From NCBI GenBank assembly GCA_005240145.1, contig SBAS01000116.1, positions 1 through 50,553 of the forward strand: a stretch of DNA of 50,553 nt. Direction: 5' to 3'. Position numbers and translations under genes: made by a program. The notes beneath the pieces are model-generated. The model was not told the DNA's origin, did no database searches, and was given only the letters and a program-made list of their open reading frames with translations. The stretch comes from Nitrosomonadales bacterium. GTDB taxonomy: Bacteria > Pseudomonadota > Gammaproteobacteria > Burkholderiales > SG8-39. Numbering within the stretch: the stretch's first letter is position 1; the number at the start of each line of letters is the position of its first letter. Positions 36,659 through 45,215 of this stretch are shown here, piece by piece.

Positions 36659-37147
36659 TTATTTGACCGTGATCCTGCCGACCATCCCGGCCTCGAAATG
36701 ACCGGGAACCAGACAGCCGAAATGGAATTCGCCCGCTTTGGTGAACTGCCACGTCATGGTTTCCGCCTTGCCCGGCGCGACATGCGCCATGTACGCCTCG
36801 TCGTGCTCCATGGTGGGATGCTTTTTCATCAGCTCGGCATGTTCCTTCAACTCCGTCATCGTGCCGATGACCATTTCGTGAATTTGCTTGCCATGGTTCT
36901 TCACCACGAACTTCACGGGGTCGCCGCGCCTGATGGTGAGGCTGTCGGGCACGAAGCGCATCTTGTCACTCATGTCGACCATGACGGTGCGCGACGCTTT
37001 CCTGGGATCGCCTTCGCGCCCGAACTCCTTCTCCTCCGTCGAGATCGGCTTGGTGGCCTTCTTGCCGTGCTTCGGCTCGCCGTGCGCGAGCGCCTGTCCA
37101 GAAGCGAACGCAATGCTCAAGGCGGTGGCAAGTAGCGTGTGATTCAT
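36659..37147 (-). CDS. Cupredoxin-domain periplasmic copper protein
   Basis: A 162-aa exported protein: signal peptide (MNHTLLATALSIAFASGQAL), then a Lys/His-rich linker and a plastocyanin/azurin-type domain. The type 1 copper ligands are visible as His in KQIHEMVIG, then Cys, His and Met in FGCLVPGHFEAGM. The mid-section with HAELMKKHPTMEHDEAYMAH is an extra Met/His-rich insert that could bind more copper. It fits the CopI/copper-tolerance cupredoxin group. AGGAGG precedes ATG 37147. It lies between the multicopper oxidase and cusF genes. Confidence 0.9.
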   Translation of the reverse strand: MNHTLLATALSIAFASGQALAHGEPKHGKKATKPISTEEKEFGREGDPRKASRTVMVDMSDKMRFVPDSLTIRRGDPVKFVVKNHGKQIHEMVIGTMTELKEHAELMKKHPTMEHDEAYMAHVAPGKAETMTWQFTKAGEFHFGCLVPGHFEAGMVGRITVK

Positions 37148-37184
37148 GCTTTCCTCCTATTCGAGTGACTGTGCGTCAAAAAAT

Positions 37185-38558
37185 TCAATGCTTGCCGTGT
37201 CCGGCCGGTTTGCGAACACTGACGGTCGGTCCTCGCTGCTTCGCCGCCGGCGCCACGCGCTCAGCGAGCGGCGCCGTGCCGTTCCATTCGTAGGCCACCG
37301 TGCCCGCCGGGTGCTTGTACCAGCCGGGGTCCTTGTAGTCGTTGCGGGCCAGGCCTGCGCGGATCTTTACCGTCGTGAACATGCCGCCCATCTCGATGGC
37401 GCCGAACGGCCCGGTACCGGTCATCATCGGCAGCGTGTTGTCCGGCAGCGGCATTTCCATCTCGCCCATGTCGGCCATGCCACGCTCGCCCATCACCATG
37501 TACTCGGGCACGAGGCGCAGGATCTTCTCGGCCACGCCGCGATGATCGATGCCGATCATGTTCGGCACCTGGTGCCCCATGGGATTCATGGTGTGGTGCG
37601 ACTTGTGGCAATGAAACGCCCAGTCCCCGGGGTCCGTGGCATCGAACTCGATCGCGCGCATCTGCCCCACGGCAACATCGGTCGTCACCTCCGGCCAGCG
37701 CGAGCCGGGCGCTGTCCAGCCGCCGTCGGTGCCGGTAACCACGAACTCATGCCCGTGCAGGTGGATCGGGTGGTTGGTCATGGTGAGGTTGCCGATTCGG
37801 ATCCGCACCTTGTCACCCAGCCGGCAGACCAAAGGATCGATGCCCGGGAATGCCCGCGAATTCCAGGTCCACAGGTTGAAGTCGAGCATCGTGTTGGTCT
37901 TCGGCGTGTAGCTGCCAGGGTCGATGTCATAGGCGTTCAGCAAAAAGACGAAGTCGCGATCGACCTTCATGAAGGCCGGATTCTTCGGATGCGTGATCCA
38001 GAACCCCATCATCCCCATCGCCATCTGCGTCATTTCGTCAGCGTGCGGGTGGTACATGAAGGTGCCCGGACGCTTCGCAACGAATTCATAGACGAAGGTC
38101 TTGCCGACCGGAATCTGGGGCTGGTTGAGCCCGCCCACGCCGTCCATGCCGTTGGGCAGCCGCTGTCCGTGCCAATGGATGGTGGTGTGCTCGGGCAGCT
38201 TGTTGGTGACGAAAAGGCGCACTTTGTCGCCTTCCACGACTTCGATGGTCGGCCCGGGCGATTGCCCGTTGTAGCCCCAGAGGTTCGCCTTCATCCCCGG
38301 CGCGATCTCGCGTACCACCGGTTCGCCGACCAGGTGGAATTCCTTGACGCCGTTCTTCATGCGCCAGGGCAAAGTCCAGCCGTTCAAGGTCACCACCGGG
38401 TTGTACGGGCGCCCGCCCGCGGGCGCGAGCGGCGGCTGGGTCGTCGCCTTGTCCATGCTGGGGGCCTCGGGAACCGCGCCCTGGGCCGCGCGGCTGACCG
38501 CCGCGGCACCGAGCATCGCCGCACCCGCGGTCTTGAGAAAACTTCTGCGATTCGTCAT
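37185..38558 (-). CDS. Tat-exported multicopper oxidase
   Basis: A 457-aa oxidase with a twin-arginine signal (TNRRSFLKTAGAAML), so it is exported folded. The four copper motifs are present: TIHWHGQRLPNG near residue 126, FMYHPHADE near 167, NHPIHLHGHEF near 262 and HCHKSHHTMNPM near 319 (H-C-H-x3-H-x4-M). A Met-rich segment MADMGEMEMPLPDNTLPMM near 363 suggests a cuprous oxidase. Such enzymes oxidise Cu(I) to less toxic Cu(II) in the periplasm with O2. The ATG overlaps the stop of the TolC-like gene (ATGA). It is shorter than CueO or plasmid CopA, but all ligands are there. Confidence 0.93.
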   Translation of the reverse strand: MTNRRSFLKTAGAAMLGAAAVSRAAQGAVPEAPSMDKATTQPPLAPAGGRPYNPVVTLNGWTLPWRMKNGVKEFHLVGEPVVREIAPGMKANLWGYNGQSPGPTIEVVEGDKVRLFVTNKLPEHTTIHWHGQRLPNGMDGVGGLNQPQIPVGKTFVYEFVAKRPGTFMYHPHADEMTQMAMGMMGFWITHPKNPAFMKVDRDFVFLLNAYDIDPGSYTPKTNTMLDFNLWTWNSRAFPGIDPLVCRLGDKVRIRIGNLTMTNHPIHLHGHEFVVTGTDGGWTAPGSRWPEVTTDVAVGQMRAIEFDATDPGDWAFHCHKSHHTMNPMGHQVPNMIGIDHRGVAEKILRLVPEYMVMGERGMADMGEMEMPLPDNTLPMMTGTGPFGAIEMGGMFTTVKIRAGLARNDYKDPGWYKHPAGTVAYEWNGTAPLAERVAPAAKQRGPTVSVRKPAGHGKH

Positions 38559-39904
38559 TTTTGCGCTCCTGGTGAACCGGCGGTCAGCGCCGCCTGCAGA
38601 TCGGATTCGGCGAGCCAGAAGTCGCGCAGCGCTTCGATATAGGCGTTCACGCTCGTCACCGAATCACGCGAATCGGCGAGCAGCTCGAACACGCTCGCCA
38701 GCATGCCGTTGTAGCGCAGCAGCATTTCCTCGGAGATGCGTTTCCTGAGAGGCACGATTTCATCGCGGTAGTGCTTCGCCAGGTCGAACGTGGTCCGGTA
38801 GGCGGCGTAGGTTTCCCGCACTTCGGATCGGGCCCGGATCGCGCTATCAGCGACGCGGTTTACCGACTGCATGTACAACTGCTCCGCCCGCGCCACGCGC
38901 GCGCCGCCGAAATCGAAGATCGGAATGCGCAGCTCGACCTCCCAGCCGCGCTGCGCGGGCTTGTCGGTTTCGCTGTTGTTGTGCAGGCCGAACTCGAGCA
39001 GGTCGACGAAGCGGGTGATGCGCGCAAGGCCCATCGACCGGGCGAGCGCCTCGGTCTCGCGCCGCGCGCCCTGCACATCCAGGCGTTGCGCCAGCGCCTG
39101 CGCTTCCAGGTCTCCCGCCTCGCGCGCGACTTTCGGCAGGTCCGGCAGGCGCTCTGGCAGCGCAAAGCGCAGATCGTCGCCCCACAGCCCCATCGCCCGA
39201 GAAAGCCGCTCGCGCGCCGCTACTTTCGTCTGCCTGACCCGCGCAAGTTGCGCGGTAGTTTCCGCGTAGAAAACCTGTTCGCGGGCCTGATGCAGCTTTG
39301 GCCAGTTGCCGGCCGCCGCCATGCGCCGGGCCAGGTCGGCGCTCGCCTCGGCGGCGAGCTTCACCTGTTCCATGTAGCGCACGCCTTCCTCGGCCGCTAG
39401 CGCGGAAAAGAACGCCTTGCGCGCTTCAAGCGCCAGCTTGAGCGTTTCGCCCGCAGCGCGCGCCTGTGCCGATTCGAAGCGCCCGCGCTCGACTTTGGTC
39501 GAAAGCGGAATACTGATGAGACCGAGAACATCGAAGAACACGCTGCGCTCCAGCTCGGTTTCGTTGCCGCGGCGCAGGCGCGCGAACGAGAACGTCGGTC
39601 CGCTCCAGCGGCTGGCCTGGACCAGGTCGGCCTCCGCGATTCCCATTTCGGCGTAACTCGCCTGCAGGCTTGGATTATTGAGCAGCGCGATCTGCGCCGC
39701 GCTCTCCGCCGTCAGGGGTTGAGCGAGCAGTTCCTTCACCCGCGTCCGCACGGAGTTCGCCTCGTCGGGCGAACGCTGCCATTTCGGCTCCTGCCCGATT
39801 CGGTTCTTGACCGCGCGCTGCACTGTGCCGAAGCCGCCATCTTCCGAGAACGACACGCAACCGGCTAGCAGCGCAACGACGAGGATTGCGAGGGCGGTTT
39901 TCAT
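38555..39904 (-). CDS. Second TolC-family outer-membrane lipoprotein
   Basis: A 449-aa TolC-family protein with a lipobox (VVALLAGCVSF), so it is a lipoprotein. Its helical repeats include AAQIALLNNPSLQASYAEMG near residue 68 and a C-terminal LAESDLQAAL. It has no pump partner of its own in the window. It overlaps the upstream small protein gene and the downstream oxidase by 4 bp each. Similar TolC-like genes are found next to copper oxidases, so a role in copper export or envelope delivery is likely. It differs clearly from the CusC protein at 34.5 kb. Confidence 0.88.
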   Translation of the reverse strand: MKTALAILVVALLAGCVSFSEDGGFGTVQRAVKNRIGQEPKWQRSPDEANSVRTRVKELLAQPLTAESAAQIALLNNPSLQASYAEMGIAEADLVQASRWSGPTFSFARLRRGNETELERSVFFDVLGLISIPLSTKVERGRFESAQARAAGETLKLALEARKAFFSALAAEEGVRYMEQVKLAAEASADLARRMAAAGNWPKLHQAREQVFYAETTAQLARVRQTKVAARERLSRAMGLWGDDLRFALPERLPDLPKVAREAGDLEAQALAQRLDVQGARRETEALARSMGLARITRFVDLLEFGLHNNSETDKPAQRGWEVELRIPIFDFGGARVARAEQLYMQSVNRVADSAIRARSEVRETYAAYRTTFDLAKHYRDEIVPLRKRISEEMLLRYNGMLASVFELLADSRDSVTSVNAYIEALRDFWLAESDLQAALTAGSPGAQK

Positions 39905-40200
39905 TTATGCGCTCCATGCCCGCCTTGCACCGAAGGCCTTGCAGCGGGCTTCGCCGCAATACCGGGCTGCTGCCGCACGTGGCCGATGTGCCCCTTGAGC
40001 CGGCCAACCTCCTGATTCATCTCCCGCCAGCGGGCGATCTCCTGATCGACATACGGCCGATAGTCCTTGAATGCCGAGTCGTAGGACGGCGCGGGCGCAG
40101 CTGCCTTCGGTTCGGCCGGATCCGTCCGCGCGGGTGCCTGCGCGGCAGCGCTGCCGGCGACCAGGGCCGCAAGCGTAAAACTAGAAATTCTCAAGGTCAT
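39901..40200 (-). CDS. Small exported hypothetical protein, histidine-rich end
   Basis: A 99-aa protein from ATG 40200 (GGGAGA immediately upstream). It has a signal peptide LRISSFTLAALVAGSAAAQ, a Pro/Ala-rich linker, a charged helical segment with YVDQEIARWREMNQEVGRLK, and a GGHGAHK end. I do not recognise it. An in-frame TTG at 40227 would extend it by 9 residues but has no ribosome binding site. Its stop overlaps the TolC-like gene (ATGA), so it is the first gene of the oxidase-cupredoxin-cusF unit. Confidence 0.6.
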   Translation of the reverse strand: MTLRISSFTLAALVAGSAAAQAPARTDPAEPKAAAPAPSYDSAFKDYRPYVDQEIARWREMNQEVGRLKGHIGHVRQQPGIAAKPAARPSVQGGHGAHK

Positions 40201-40235
40201 TCTCCCAACGTAAACAGCCGCACGCAAAGCGTGCC

Positions 40236-40260
40236 AAAACGATGCGCGTTCAGCGCATCG
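40236..40260 (-). terminator. Hairpin with short T-run after the CzcI-like gene
   Basis: CGATGCGC (40240-40247) and GCGCATCG (40253-40260) are exact inverted complements around a 5-base loop. On the minus strand the stem is followed by TTTT. It lies 16 bp beyond the stop of the small Cys-rich gene and before the next unit, so it probably ends the copA-cueR transcript. Confidence 0.6.
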
Positions 40261-40275
40261 TGGACTGCTCAGCGT

Positions 40276-40620
40276 TCAGGGAGCGAGGGGTGGGCGTTGC
40301 AACCGGTCGGGAACGTGCAGCGGCGTGCCGGGAGCCACGAACTCGGGCCTCGTCCAGGCGAGCTGAACGGCACCGGTGAAATGGGACTCCGAAATCAAGG
40401 CGGTGCAGGCAAAGTGGCAAAGCGAGCAATTGTGGCAATCGCCGGCCGGGGTTTCCGAGCCCGTCTCCTGCTGGTGTTGCTCGCAGCCTTCGGCCATCTG
40501 CTCGGACGCCACGCCCGGCTGGCCGGACATGGCGAGGCTCAGCGCGCCCGCCGCCGATACCGACACTGGCAACCACAGCGCCATCAGGACCAGCACCAGT
40601 TTTCTGGCCAACCGCATCAT
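40276..40620 (-). CDS. Small exported Cys/His-rich protein, CzcI/DUF2946-like
   Basis: A 114-aa protein starting MMRLARKLVLVLMALWLPVS with a cleavable signal. The centre has GCEQHQQETG and then the motif GDCHNCSLCHFACTALI, a C-x2-C-x2-C-x3-C-like cluster with two His, followed by a proline-rich end (RLQRPPLAP). CzcI and DUF2946 proteins from metal-efflux loci have the same build: signal, His-rich part, CxxCH cluster. It lies 33 bp after cueR. Assignment rests on the pattern, not on an alignment. Confidence 0.6.
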   Translation of the reverse strand: MMRLARKLVLVLMALWLPVSVSAAGALSLAMSGQPGVASEQMAEGCEQHQQETGSETPAGDCHNCSLCHFACTALISESHFTGAVQLAWTRPEFVAPGTPLHVPDRLQRPPLAP

Positions 40621-40653
40621 GCTTGGACGGCGCCGGGGGTCATGAGTTCCATT

Positions 40654-41118
40654 CTAGCGCAACGTGCCCGGCTTTCCGGGGCCGGCGAGATCGTCCAGGA
40701 TCGGGCAGTCCGGCCGGCCGTCGCCGTGGCAGTTGTGCGTCAGGTGTTCGAGCGTCGCCACCATCGACTGCATTTCCAAGATACGTCGCTTGAGGCCCTG
40801 CATGTGGCCGCCGGCGATCTTCTTCACCGAGGCGCTGGGGCGCGACTTGTTCTGCCATAACGCGAGCAGCTCGCGGATGTCCTCCATCGGGAAACCCAGT
40901 GTGCGCGCGCGCTTGATGAAGCGCAGAGTGTGCACGTCGCCGTCGCGGTAGACGCGGTAGTTGGCGTAGGTGCGGGTGACTTTCTTCAGCAATCCGATCG
41001 CCTCGTAGTGACGGATCATCTTCACCGAGACGCCGCTTTCCTTCGCCGCCCGCCCGATGTCGCGCAGCCCGCGCCCGATGGCGTCGGCGTGCTCGAGAAA
41101 TACGTCTGCTTTGCCCAT
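40654..41118 (-). CDS. cueR: CueR-type copper-responsive MerR-family regulator
   Basis: A 154-aa regulator. The HTH is DIGRAAKESGVSVKMIRHYE near residue 22, then IGLL. The metal loop CHGDGRPDC near 132 has the C-x7-C spacing of CueR. At the position where MerR has Cys, this protein has Ser (PSASVKK), as in CueR sensors of monovalent Cu(I)/Ag(I)/Au(I). ATG 41118 follows AAGGAGGAG; the open frame extends 20 codons further without support. The N-terminal 20 residues (GKADVFLEHADAIGRGL) are longer than in E. coli CueR. It lies 22 bp downstream of copA and likely activates the copA/copZ promoters. Confidence 0.92.
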   Translation of the reverse strand: MGKADVFLEHADAIGRGLRDIGRAAKESGVSVKMIRHYEAIGLLKKVTRTYANYRVYRDGDVHTLRFIKRARTLGFPMEDIRELLALWQNKSRPSASVKKIAGGHMQGLKRRILEMQSMVATLEHLTHNCHGDGRPDCPILDDLAGPGKPGTLR

Positions 41119-41140
41119 CTCCGTCTCCTCCTTGTCGCGC

Positions 41141-43309
41141 TCAGTTTCCCGGCTTCCAACGCTTGAGCAGCAGCGCATTGGTGACTACGCTTACGCTGCT
41201 GAGGGCCATAGCGGCGCCTGCCACCACCGGGCTGAGCAAACCGAACGCGGCGAGCGGTATGCCGATCACGTTGTAGATGAACGCCCAGAACAGGTTCTGC
41301 CGGATCTTGGCGTAAGTGCGCCGCGAAATGTCGATAGCAGCGGCAACCAGGCGCGGATCACCCCGCATCAGCGTGACGCCTGCGGCATGCATCGCCGCAT
41401 CGGTACCCGATCCCATGGCAAAGCCGATGTCGGCTGCCGCGAGCGCGGGCGCATCGTTGATGCCGTCGCCCACCATCGCCACCACGCCGTGCGCCGCGCA
41501 CAGTTCCTGCATCACGCTCGCCTTGTCCCCGGGCAGGATCTGCGCGCGCACCTGGCGGATGCCCACGCGCGCGGCGATCGATTCCGCGACCGCGCGGCTG
41601 TCGCCGGTGAGCATCACGGTTTCGATTCCCTGGCGCGCCAGTTCCGCGATCGCCTCTGTGGCTTCGGGTTTCAACTCGTCGCCGATGCCCAGGAGCGCCA
41701 GCACTCGCGGCGATCCGGACAACTCGGCGAGCCAAGACACGGTCTGGCCCTGCTTCTCGGTGCGCTCGCGCTTCGCCTCCAGCGAGGTCGTGTCCACCCC
41801 CAGTTCGCGCATCCACCGACTGGATCCGATGGCGAGCCTGCGCCCGCCGACGTTCGCCTCGACCCCCCGCCCCGCCGAGACCTTGAGACCTTCTGCCGCC
41901 GGCACCGCGACCGCTTCCCGGCCGGCGGCCGCGAGCACCGCTTTGGCGAGCGGATGCTCGCTGCCGGACTGGACCGCTGCGGCGAGCGCCAGAGCGGAAG
42001 CGCGATCGCCGTCGGCCGCTTCCAGCGCGACGAGCGTCGGCTTGCCCACGGTCAGCGTGCCGGTCTTGTCGAAGGCAACGACGCGCACGCCGTGCGCGAT
42101 CTCCAGCGCTTCCGCGTCCTTGATCAGCACACCGTGCTTCGCCGCGACGCCAGTACCAGCCATCACCGCCGCCGGTGTGGCGAGGCCGAGCGCGCAGGGG
42201 CAGGCGATCACCAGCACCGCCACGGCATTCAGCACTGCCTGCTCCCATTGGCCGGTGAAGAGGCCCCAGCCAAGGAGCGTGAGCAGAGCGAGCACCAGCA
42301 CCACCGGCACGAACACCGCACTCACCTTGTCCACCAGGCGCTGGATCGGCGCCTTCTTCGCCTGCGCGGACTCGACCAGCTCGATGATGCGCGCCAACAC
42401 CGATTGCGTCCCGACCGCGGTCGCGTGCACGACGATAAGGCCTTCGCCGTTCACCGAGCCGCCAGTAACGCGCTCGCCCGGTCCCTTCGCGACCGGCAGG
42501 GATTCGCCGGTGATGAGGGATTCGTCCACGTGGGTCGAACCCTCCAGGACTACGCCATCGGCGGCGATGCGCTCGGCCGGGTGCACCACGATCGCATCGC
42601 CAACCGCGAGCGCCTCCAGCGGCAGCTCCACCTCGGCGCCGTCGCGGCGCACGCGCGCCCGGTCTGGGCGCAGCGCCTGCAGGGCGCGGATGGCCTCGGT
42701 GGTCTGGCGCTTGGCGCGGCCCTCGAGCCATTTGCCCAGCAATACCAGCGTGATCACCGCCGCACTCGCCTCGAAATAAAAGTGCGCCATGCCGTGGCCC
42801 CAATGGCGGATCACCATGTAGGCGGACAGGCCATAGGCAGCGCTGGTACCCAGCGCCACCAGCAGGTCCATGTTGCCGGTATGCGCAAGGAGCGCCTTCC
42901 AGCCGGCACGGTAGAAGCGCGCGCCGAGTACAAACTGGACTGGCGTCGCGAGCAAGAGCTGTCCCCAGCCTGGTAGCGACCCGTCGAAGCCAAATGGCTC
43001 GGCGAGCATCGGCAGCATGAGCGGCACCGTCAGCGCGGTCGAAACTGCGATCGGCCACCACGAGCGATCGGCGCCCGGCAGCGGCGCTGCGGAAATCAGG
43101 CGGGCTTCGTATCCCGCCTTGCGCACGGCCTCGACAAGCGACTGGGGACGCGCGCCTGCCGCCAGCGTCACCGTTGCCGTTTCGGTGGCAAGGTTGACCG
43201 CTGCGCTACCGACACCGGGCACTGCCTGCAACGCCTTCTCCACGCGTGCCACGCAGGAGGCGCAGGTCATGCCCTCGACCGGCAGGCGGATCTGTATGCT
43301 GGAATCCAT
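41141..43309 (-). CDS. copA: CopA copper-exporting P1B-type ATPase
   Basis: A 722-aa inner-membrane Cu(I) pump with one N-terminal HMA domain ([15 protein letters not shown] near residue 13). The actuator TGESLP is near 272, the membrane copper site [13 protein letters not shown] near 360, the phosphorylation site DKTGTLT near 404, SEHPLAKA near 450 and [11 protein letters not shown] near 606. The second half ends in the [18 protein letters not shown] segment with the N and MSS residues conserved in class 1B-1 (Cu+) pumps. It is transcribed from a CueR-type promoter just upstream and followed by cueR after 22 bp. Confidence 0.96.
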   Translation of the reverse strand: MDSSIQIRLPVEGMTCASCVARVEKALQAVPGVGSAAVNLATETATVTLAAGARPQSLVEAVRKAGYEARLISAAPLPGADRSWWPIAVSTALTVPLMLPMLAEPFGFDGSLPGWGQLLLATPVQFVLGARFYRAGWKALLAHTGNMDLLVALGTSAAYGLSAYMVIRHWGHGMAHFYFEASAAVITLVLLGKWLEGRAKRQTTEAIRALQALRPDRARVRRDGAEVELPLEALAVGDAIVVHPAERIAADGVVLEGSTHVDESLITGESLPVAKGPGERVTGGSVNGEGLIVVHATAVGTQSVLARIIELVESAQAKKAPIQRLVDKVSAVFVPVVLVLALLTLLGWGLFTGQWEQAVLNAVAVLVIACPCALGLATPAAVMAGTGVAAKHGVLIKDAEALEIAHGVRVVAFDKTGTLTVGKPTLVALEAADGDRASALALAAAVQSGSEHPLAKAVLAAAGREAVAVPAAEGLKVSAGRGVEANVGGRRLAIGSSRWMRELGVDTTSLEAKRERTEKQGQTVSWLAELSGSPRVLALLGIGDELKPEATEAIAELARQGIETVMLTGDSRAVAESIAARVGIRQVRAQILPGDKASVMQELCAAHGVVAMVGDGINDAPALAAADIGFAMGSGTDAAMHAAGVTLMRGDPRLVAAAIDISRRTYAKIRQNLFWAFIYNVIGIPLAAFGLLSPVVAGAAMALSSVSVVTNALLLKRWKPGN

Positions 43310-43318
43310 GGCGCGCCC

Positions 43319-43349
43319 AGCCTAAAGTCTGCCACCATTGGAGGGTCAA
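43319..43349 (-). promoter_or_regulatory. copA CueR-type promoter
   Basis: On the minus strand TTGACC (43344-43349) and TAGGCT (43319-43324) are separated by 19 bp, the long spacer expected for MerR-family activation. The spacer holds an imperfect dyad (ACCCTCC / GGTGGCAG). The -10 lies 9 bp before the copA ATG. Confidence 0.75.
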
Positions 43350-43359
43350 GGCTTGACCC
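43343..43359. repeat. Perfect palindrome formed by two abutting -35 elements
   Basis: GGGTCAAG (43343-43350), one base, CTTGACCC (43352-43359): the -35 hexamers of the divergent copA and copZ promoters are only 3 bp apart and mirror each other. Two activator dimers bound to both sides would sit almost in contact. Confidence 0.8.
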
Positions 43360-43383
43360 TGCCACCGTGGGAACCCTGAGGAT
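43353..43383 (+). promoter_or_regulatory. copZ CueR-type promoter
   Basis: TTGACC at 43353-43358 followed by a 19-bp spacer with the core CCACCGTGG and a poor -10 (GAGGAT, 43378-43383). The weak -10 contrasts with that of copA. Position and symmetry argue for CueR control of copZ; the -10 assignment is tentative. Confidence 0.5.
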
Positions 43384-43405
43384 GGGCGCACTACAGGAGA
43401 ACACC

Positions 43406-43603
43406 ATGATCGAGATCAAAGTACCGGACATGACCTGCGGCCACTGCGTGAAGACCATCAGCGAGGCCTTGAAGGGGCTCGATGCCACTGCCCGCATCGA
43501 AGTGTTGCTGGCCGATCACCTGGTGCGCGTCGAGAGCAGGGAAGCGCAGGAAGCCATCCTTCGCTGCGTCGCTGAAGCCGGCTATACGCCGACGCCAGCC
43601 TAG
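43406..43603 (+). CDS. copZ: CopZ-type cytoplasmic copper chaperone
   Basis: A 65-aa heavy-metal-associated domain with MTCGHC near residue 10, the Cu(I)-binding C-x2-C loop, and the beta-alpha-beta-beta-alpha-beta fold pattern (HCVKTISEALKGLD, VESREAQEAILRCVAEAGYT). It delivers Cu(I) to CopA. ATG 43406 has AGGAGA 5 bp upstream. It is divergent from copA, and its TAG shares CTAG with the stop of the convergent FAD oxidoreductase gene. Confidence 0.92.
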   Translation: MIEIKVPDMTCGHCVKTISEALKGLDATARIEVLLADHLVRVESREAQEAILRCVAEAGYTPTPA

Positions 43604-45162
43604 ACCGGCATCCGCTTGCCCAAGTCGCGCAGCACCTCGCGCGCGCAGTTGTGACCCGGCGCGCCCGTGACCCCGCCCCCCGGATGGGCACCCGCGCCGC
43701 AAAGGTAGAGCCCCTTGACCGGCCCCCGGTAGTCGGCGTGTCCGAGCAGTGGCCGAGCCGACCAGAGCTGGTCCAGCGACAGCGCGCCGTGGAAGATGTC
43801 GCCGCCGACCAGCCCGAACTCGCGCTCGAGATCGGCCGGCGATAGCGCGCTTTGCCCGACGATGCTGTTGCGAAATCCCGGCGCGTGCGATTCGACCACG
43901 TCGAGGATGCGGCCCACCGCTTCATCCTTCCTCAGGTTCCAATCCGCATCCGGCGCGAAGTGCTGGCAAAAGAGGCTCGCGACGTGAGCGCCCGTGGGCG
44001 CAAGCGAATCGTCCAGCGTGCTCGGAATGACCATTTCGACGATCGGCTGGTTGGCAATGCCGCCGGAGCGCGCCTCCAGATAGGCGCGGTCCATGTAGCC
44101 GAGGGAGGGGGCAAGGATGATGCCACTCGCGTGATGCGGCCCGGAGTCCGGCAGGCAGGAAAACCGGGGCAGTTCCGCCAGCGCGACGTTCATGCGGAAG
44201 CTGGCCGAGCCGCACTTGTAGCGCTCCATGCGCGCAACGAACTCCGCGGGCAACTCGCTCCTGTCCATCAGTTTCAGGTACAGCAGCTTCGGATTGACGT
44301 TGGCGACGACGGCCCTCGCAGCGAGTTCCTTGCCGTTGCCAAGAACCACTGTGTTTGCGTGTACGCGCGCAACCGGCGTGTCGCAGGCGATCTCCACGCC
44401 CAGGCGCCGCGCCTCCGCGGCCAGCGCATCGCTGATCGCGCCCATGCCGCCTATGGCGTGGCCCCAGGCGCCGCGCTTGCCGTTGACCTCGCCGAAACAG
44501 TGGTGCAGCAGGACGTAGGCGGTGCCCGGATGAAAGGGACTGGCGTAATTGCCGACCACCGCGTCAAAGCCGAATACCGCCTTGATCGGTTCGGATTCGA
44601 ACCAGCGCCCGAGCAGTTCGCCTGCGCTCCGGGTAAAGAGTTCGAGCAGGTCGCGCTGCGACTCGATGTCGAGTCTCCTCAGCTTTCCGCCGAACTTCAA
44701 GGCGCGAAATAAATCCGTGATTCCACCGCCGACATTGGGAGGCGTCTCGAGCACCGTCGCGCGCAGCACGTCGGCGAGCCTTTCAATGCTCTGGTAGTAG
44801 TCAGCCAGCTGCCCCGCATCGCGTGCTGAGAATTTGGCCACTTCGCGCTGCGTCGCTTCCAGGGCGCCGCCCACCTTGAGATAGCCACCATCCACGGGCA
44901 GGAAATTGGCGATCGGCCGCTCGACGATGCGCAGTCCGTGCTCGGCGAGCCGCAATTCGCGGATCACTTTTGCTTGCAGCAGGCTCACCGTGTAGGCCGC
45001 GACCGAGTTGCGGAAGCCGGGGTGGAACTCTTCTGTGACCGCGGCGCCGCCGACCACGCTGCGGCGTTCCAGAACTTTCACCTTGAGCCCTGCTTGCGCG
45101 AGGTAGCAGGCGCAGACCAGGCCGTTGTGCCCGGCGCCGACCACGATGACGTCGGGGTTCAC
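43600..45162 (-). CDS. Phytoene-desaturase/PYROXD2-like FAD-dependent oxidoreductase
   Basis: A 520-aa flavoprotein starting at GTG 45162 with NPDVIVVGAGHNGLVCACYL, a Rossmann FAD site, then VLERRSVVGGAAVTEEF. The C-terminal FAD motif GLYLCGAGAHPGGGVTGAPG is the signature of COG1233 proteins of the PYROXD2 type, which lack a carotenoid context. Substrates are unknown for the bacterial members. The start overlaps an upstream stop (GTGA), so it originally followed another gene. That upstream gene is now replaced by the mobile element 47 bp away. A TTG 57 bp upstream in frame lies within recombinase-gene sequence and is not the native start. Confidence 0.88.
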   Translation of the reverse strand: MNPDVIVVGAGHNGLVCACYLAQAGLKVKVLERRSVVGGAAVTEEFHPGFRNSVAAYTVSLLQAKVIRELRLAEHGLRIVERPIANFLPVDGGYLKVGGALEATQREVAKFSARDAGQLADYYQSIERLADVLRATVLETPPNVGGGITDLFRALKFGGKLRRLDIESQRDLLELFTRSAGELLGRWFESEPIKAVFGFDAVVGNYASPFHPGTAYVLLHHCFGEVNGKRGAWGHAIGGMGAISDALAAEARRLGVEIACDTPVARVHANTVVLGNGKELAARAVVANVNPKLLYLKLMDRSELPAEFVARMERYKCGSASFRMNVALAELPRFSCLPDSGPHHASGIILAPSLGYMDRAYLEARSGGIANQPIVEMVIPSTLDDSLAPTGAHVASLFCQHFAPDADWNLRKDEAVGRILDVVESHAPGFRNSIVGQSALSPADLEREFGLVGGDIFHGALSLDQLWSARPLLGHADYRGPVKGLYLCGAGAHPGGGVTGAPGHNCAREVLRDLGKRMPV

Positions 45163-45209
45163 TCGACGGTGACGGACTGCATCTGGTAGTAGGTAATGCT
45201 CGCGCTCAT
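45159..45209 (-). pseudogene. 16-codon stub, probably the 3' end of a host gene cut by the element
   Basis: On the minus strand ATG AGC GCG begins directly after the TAG of the recombinase and runs MSASITYYQMQSVTVE to a TGA that overlaps the GTG of the FAD oxidoreductase. The overlap (GTGA) is typical of adjacent operon genes, so this looks like the tail of an original upstream gene. A genuine 16-aa ORF cannot be excluded. Confidence 0.45.
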
Positions 45210-45215
45210 CTAGTT
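45180..45215. other. Inferred left junction (att) of the integrated element
   Basis: The recombinase stop (45210-45212) abuts GC-rich host-type sequence that leads into the FAD oxidoreductase gene. Large serine recombinases lie at one end of their element, next to the attachment site. No repeat of the core can be seen because the other end is outside the window. Confidence 0.45.

Noticed and set aside
41057-42976. 639-codon open frame on the plus strand opposite copA
   Set aside because: It is antisense to a P-type ATPase with all its motifs; the translation is rich in Arg, His and Asp with no domain, as expected for the complement of GC-rich genes.
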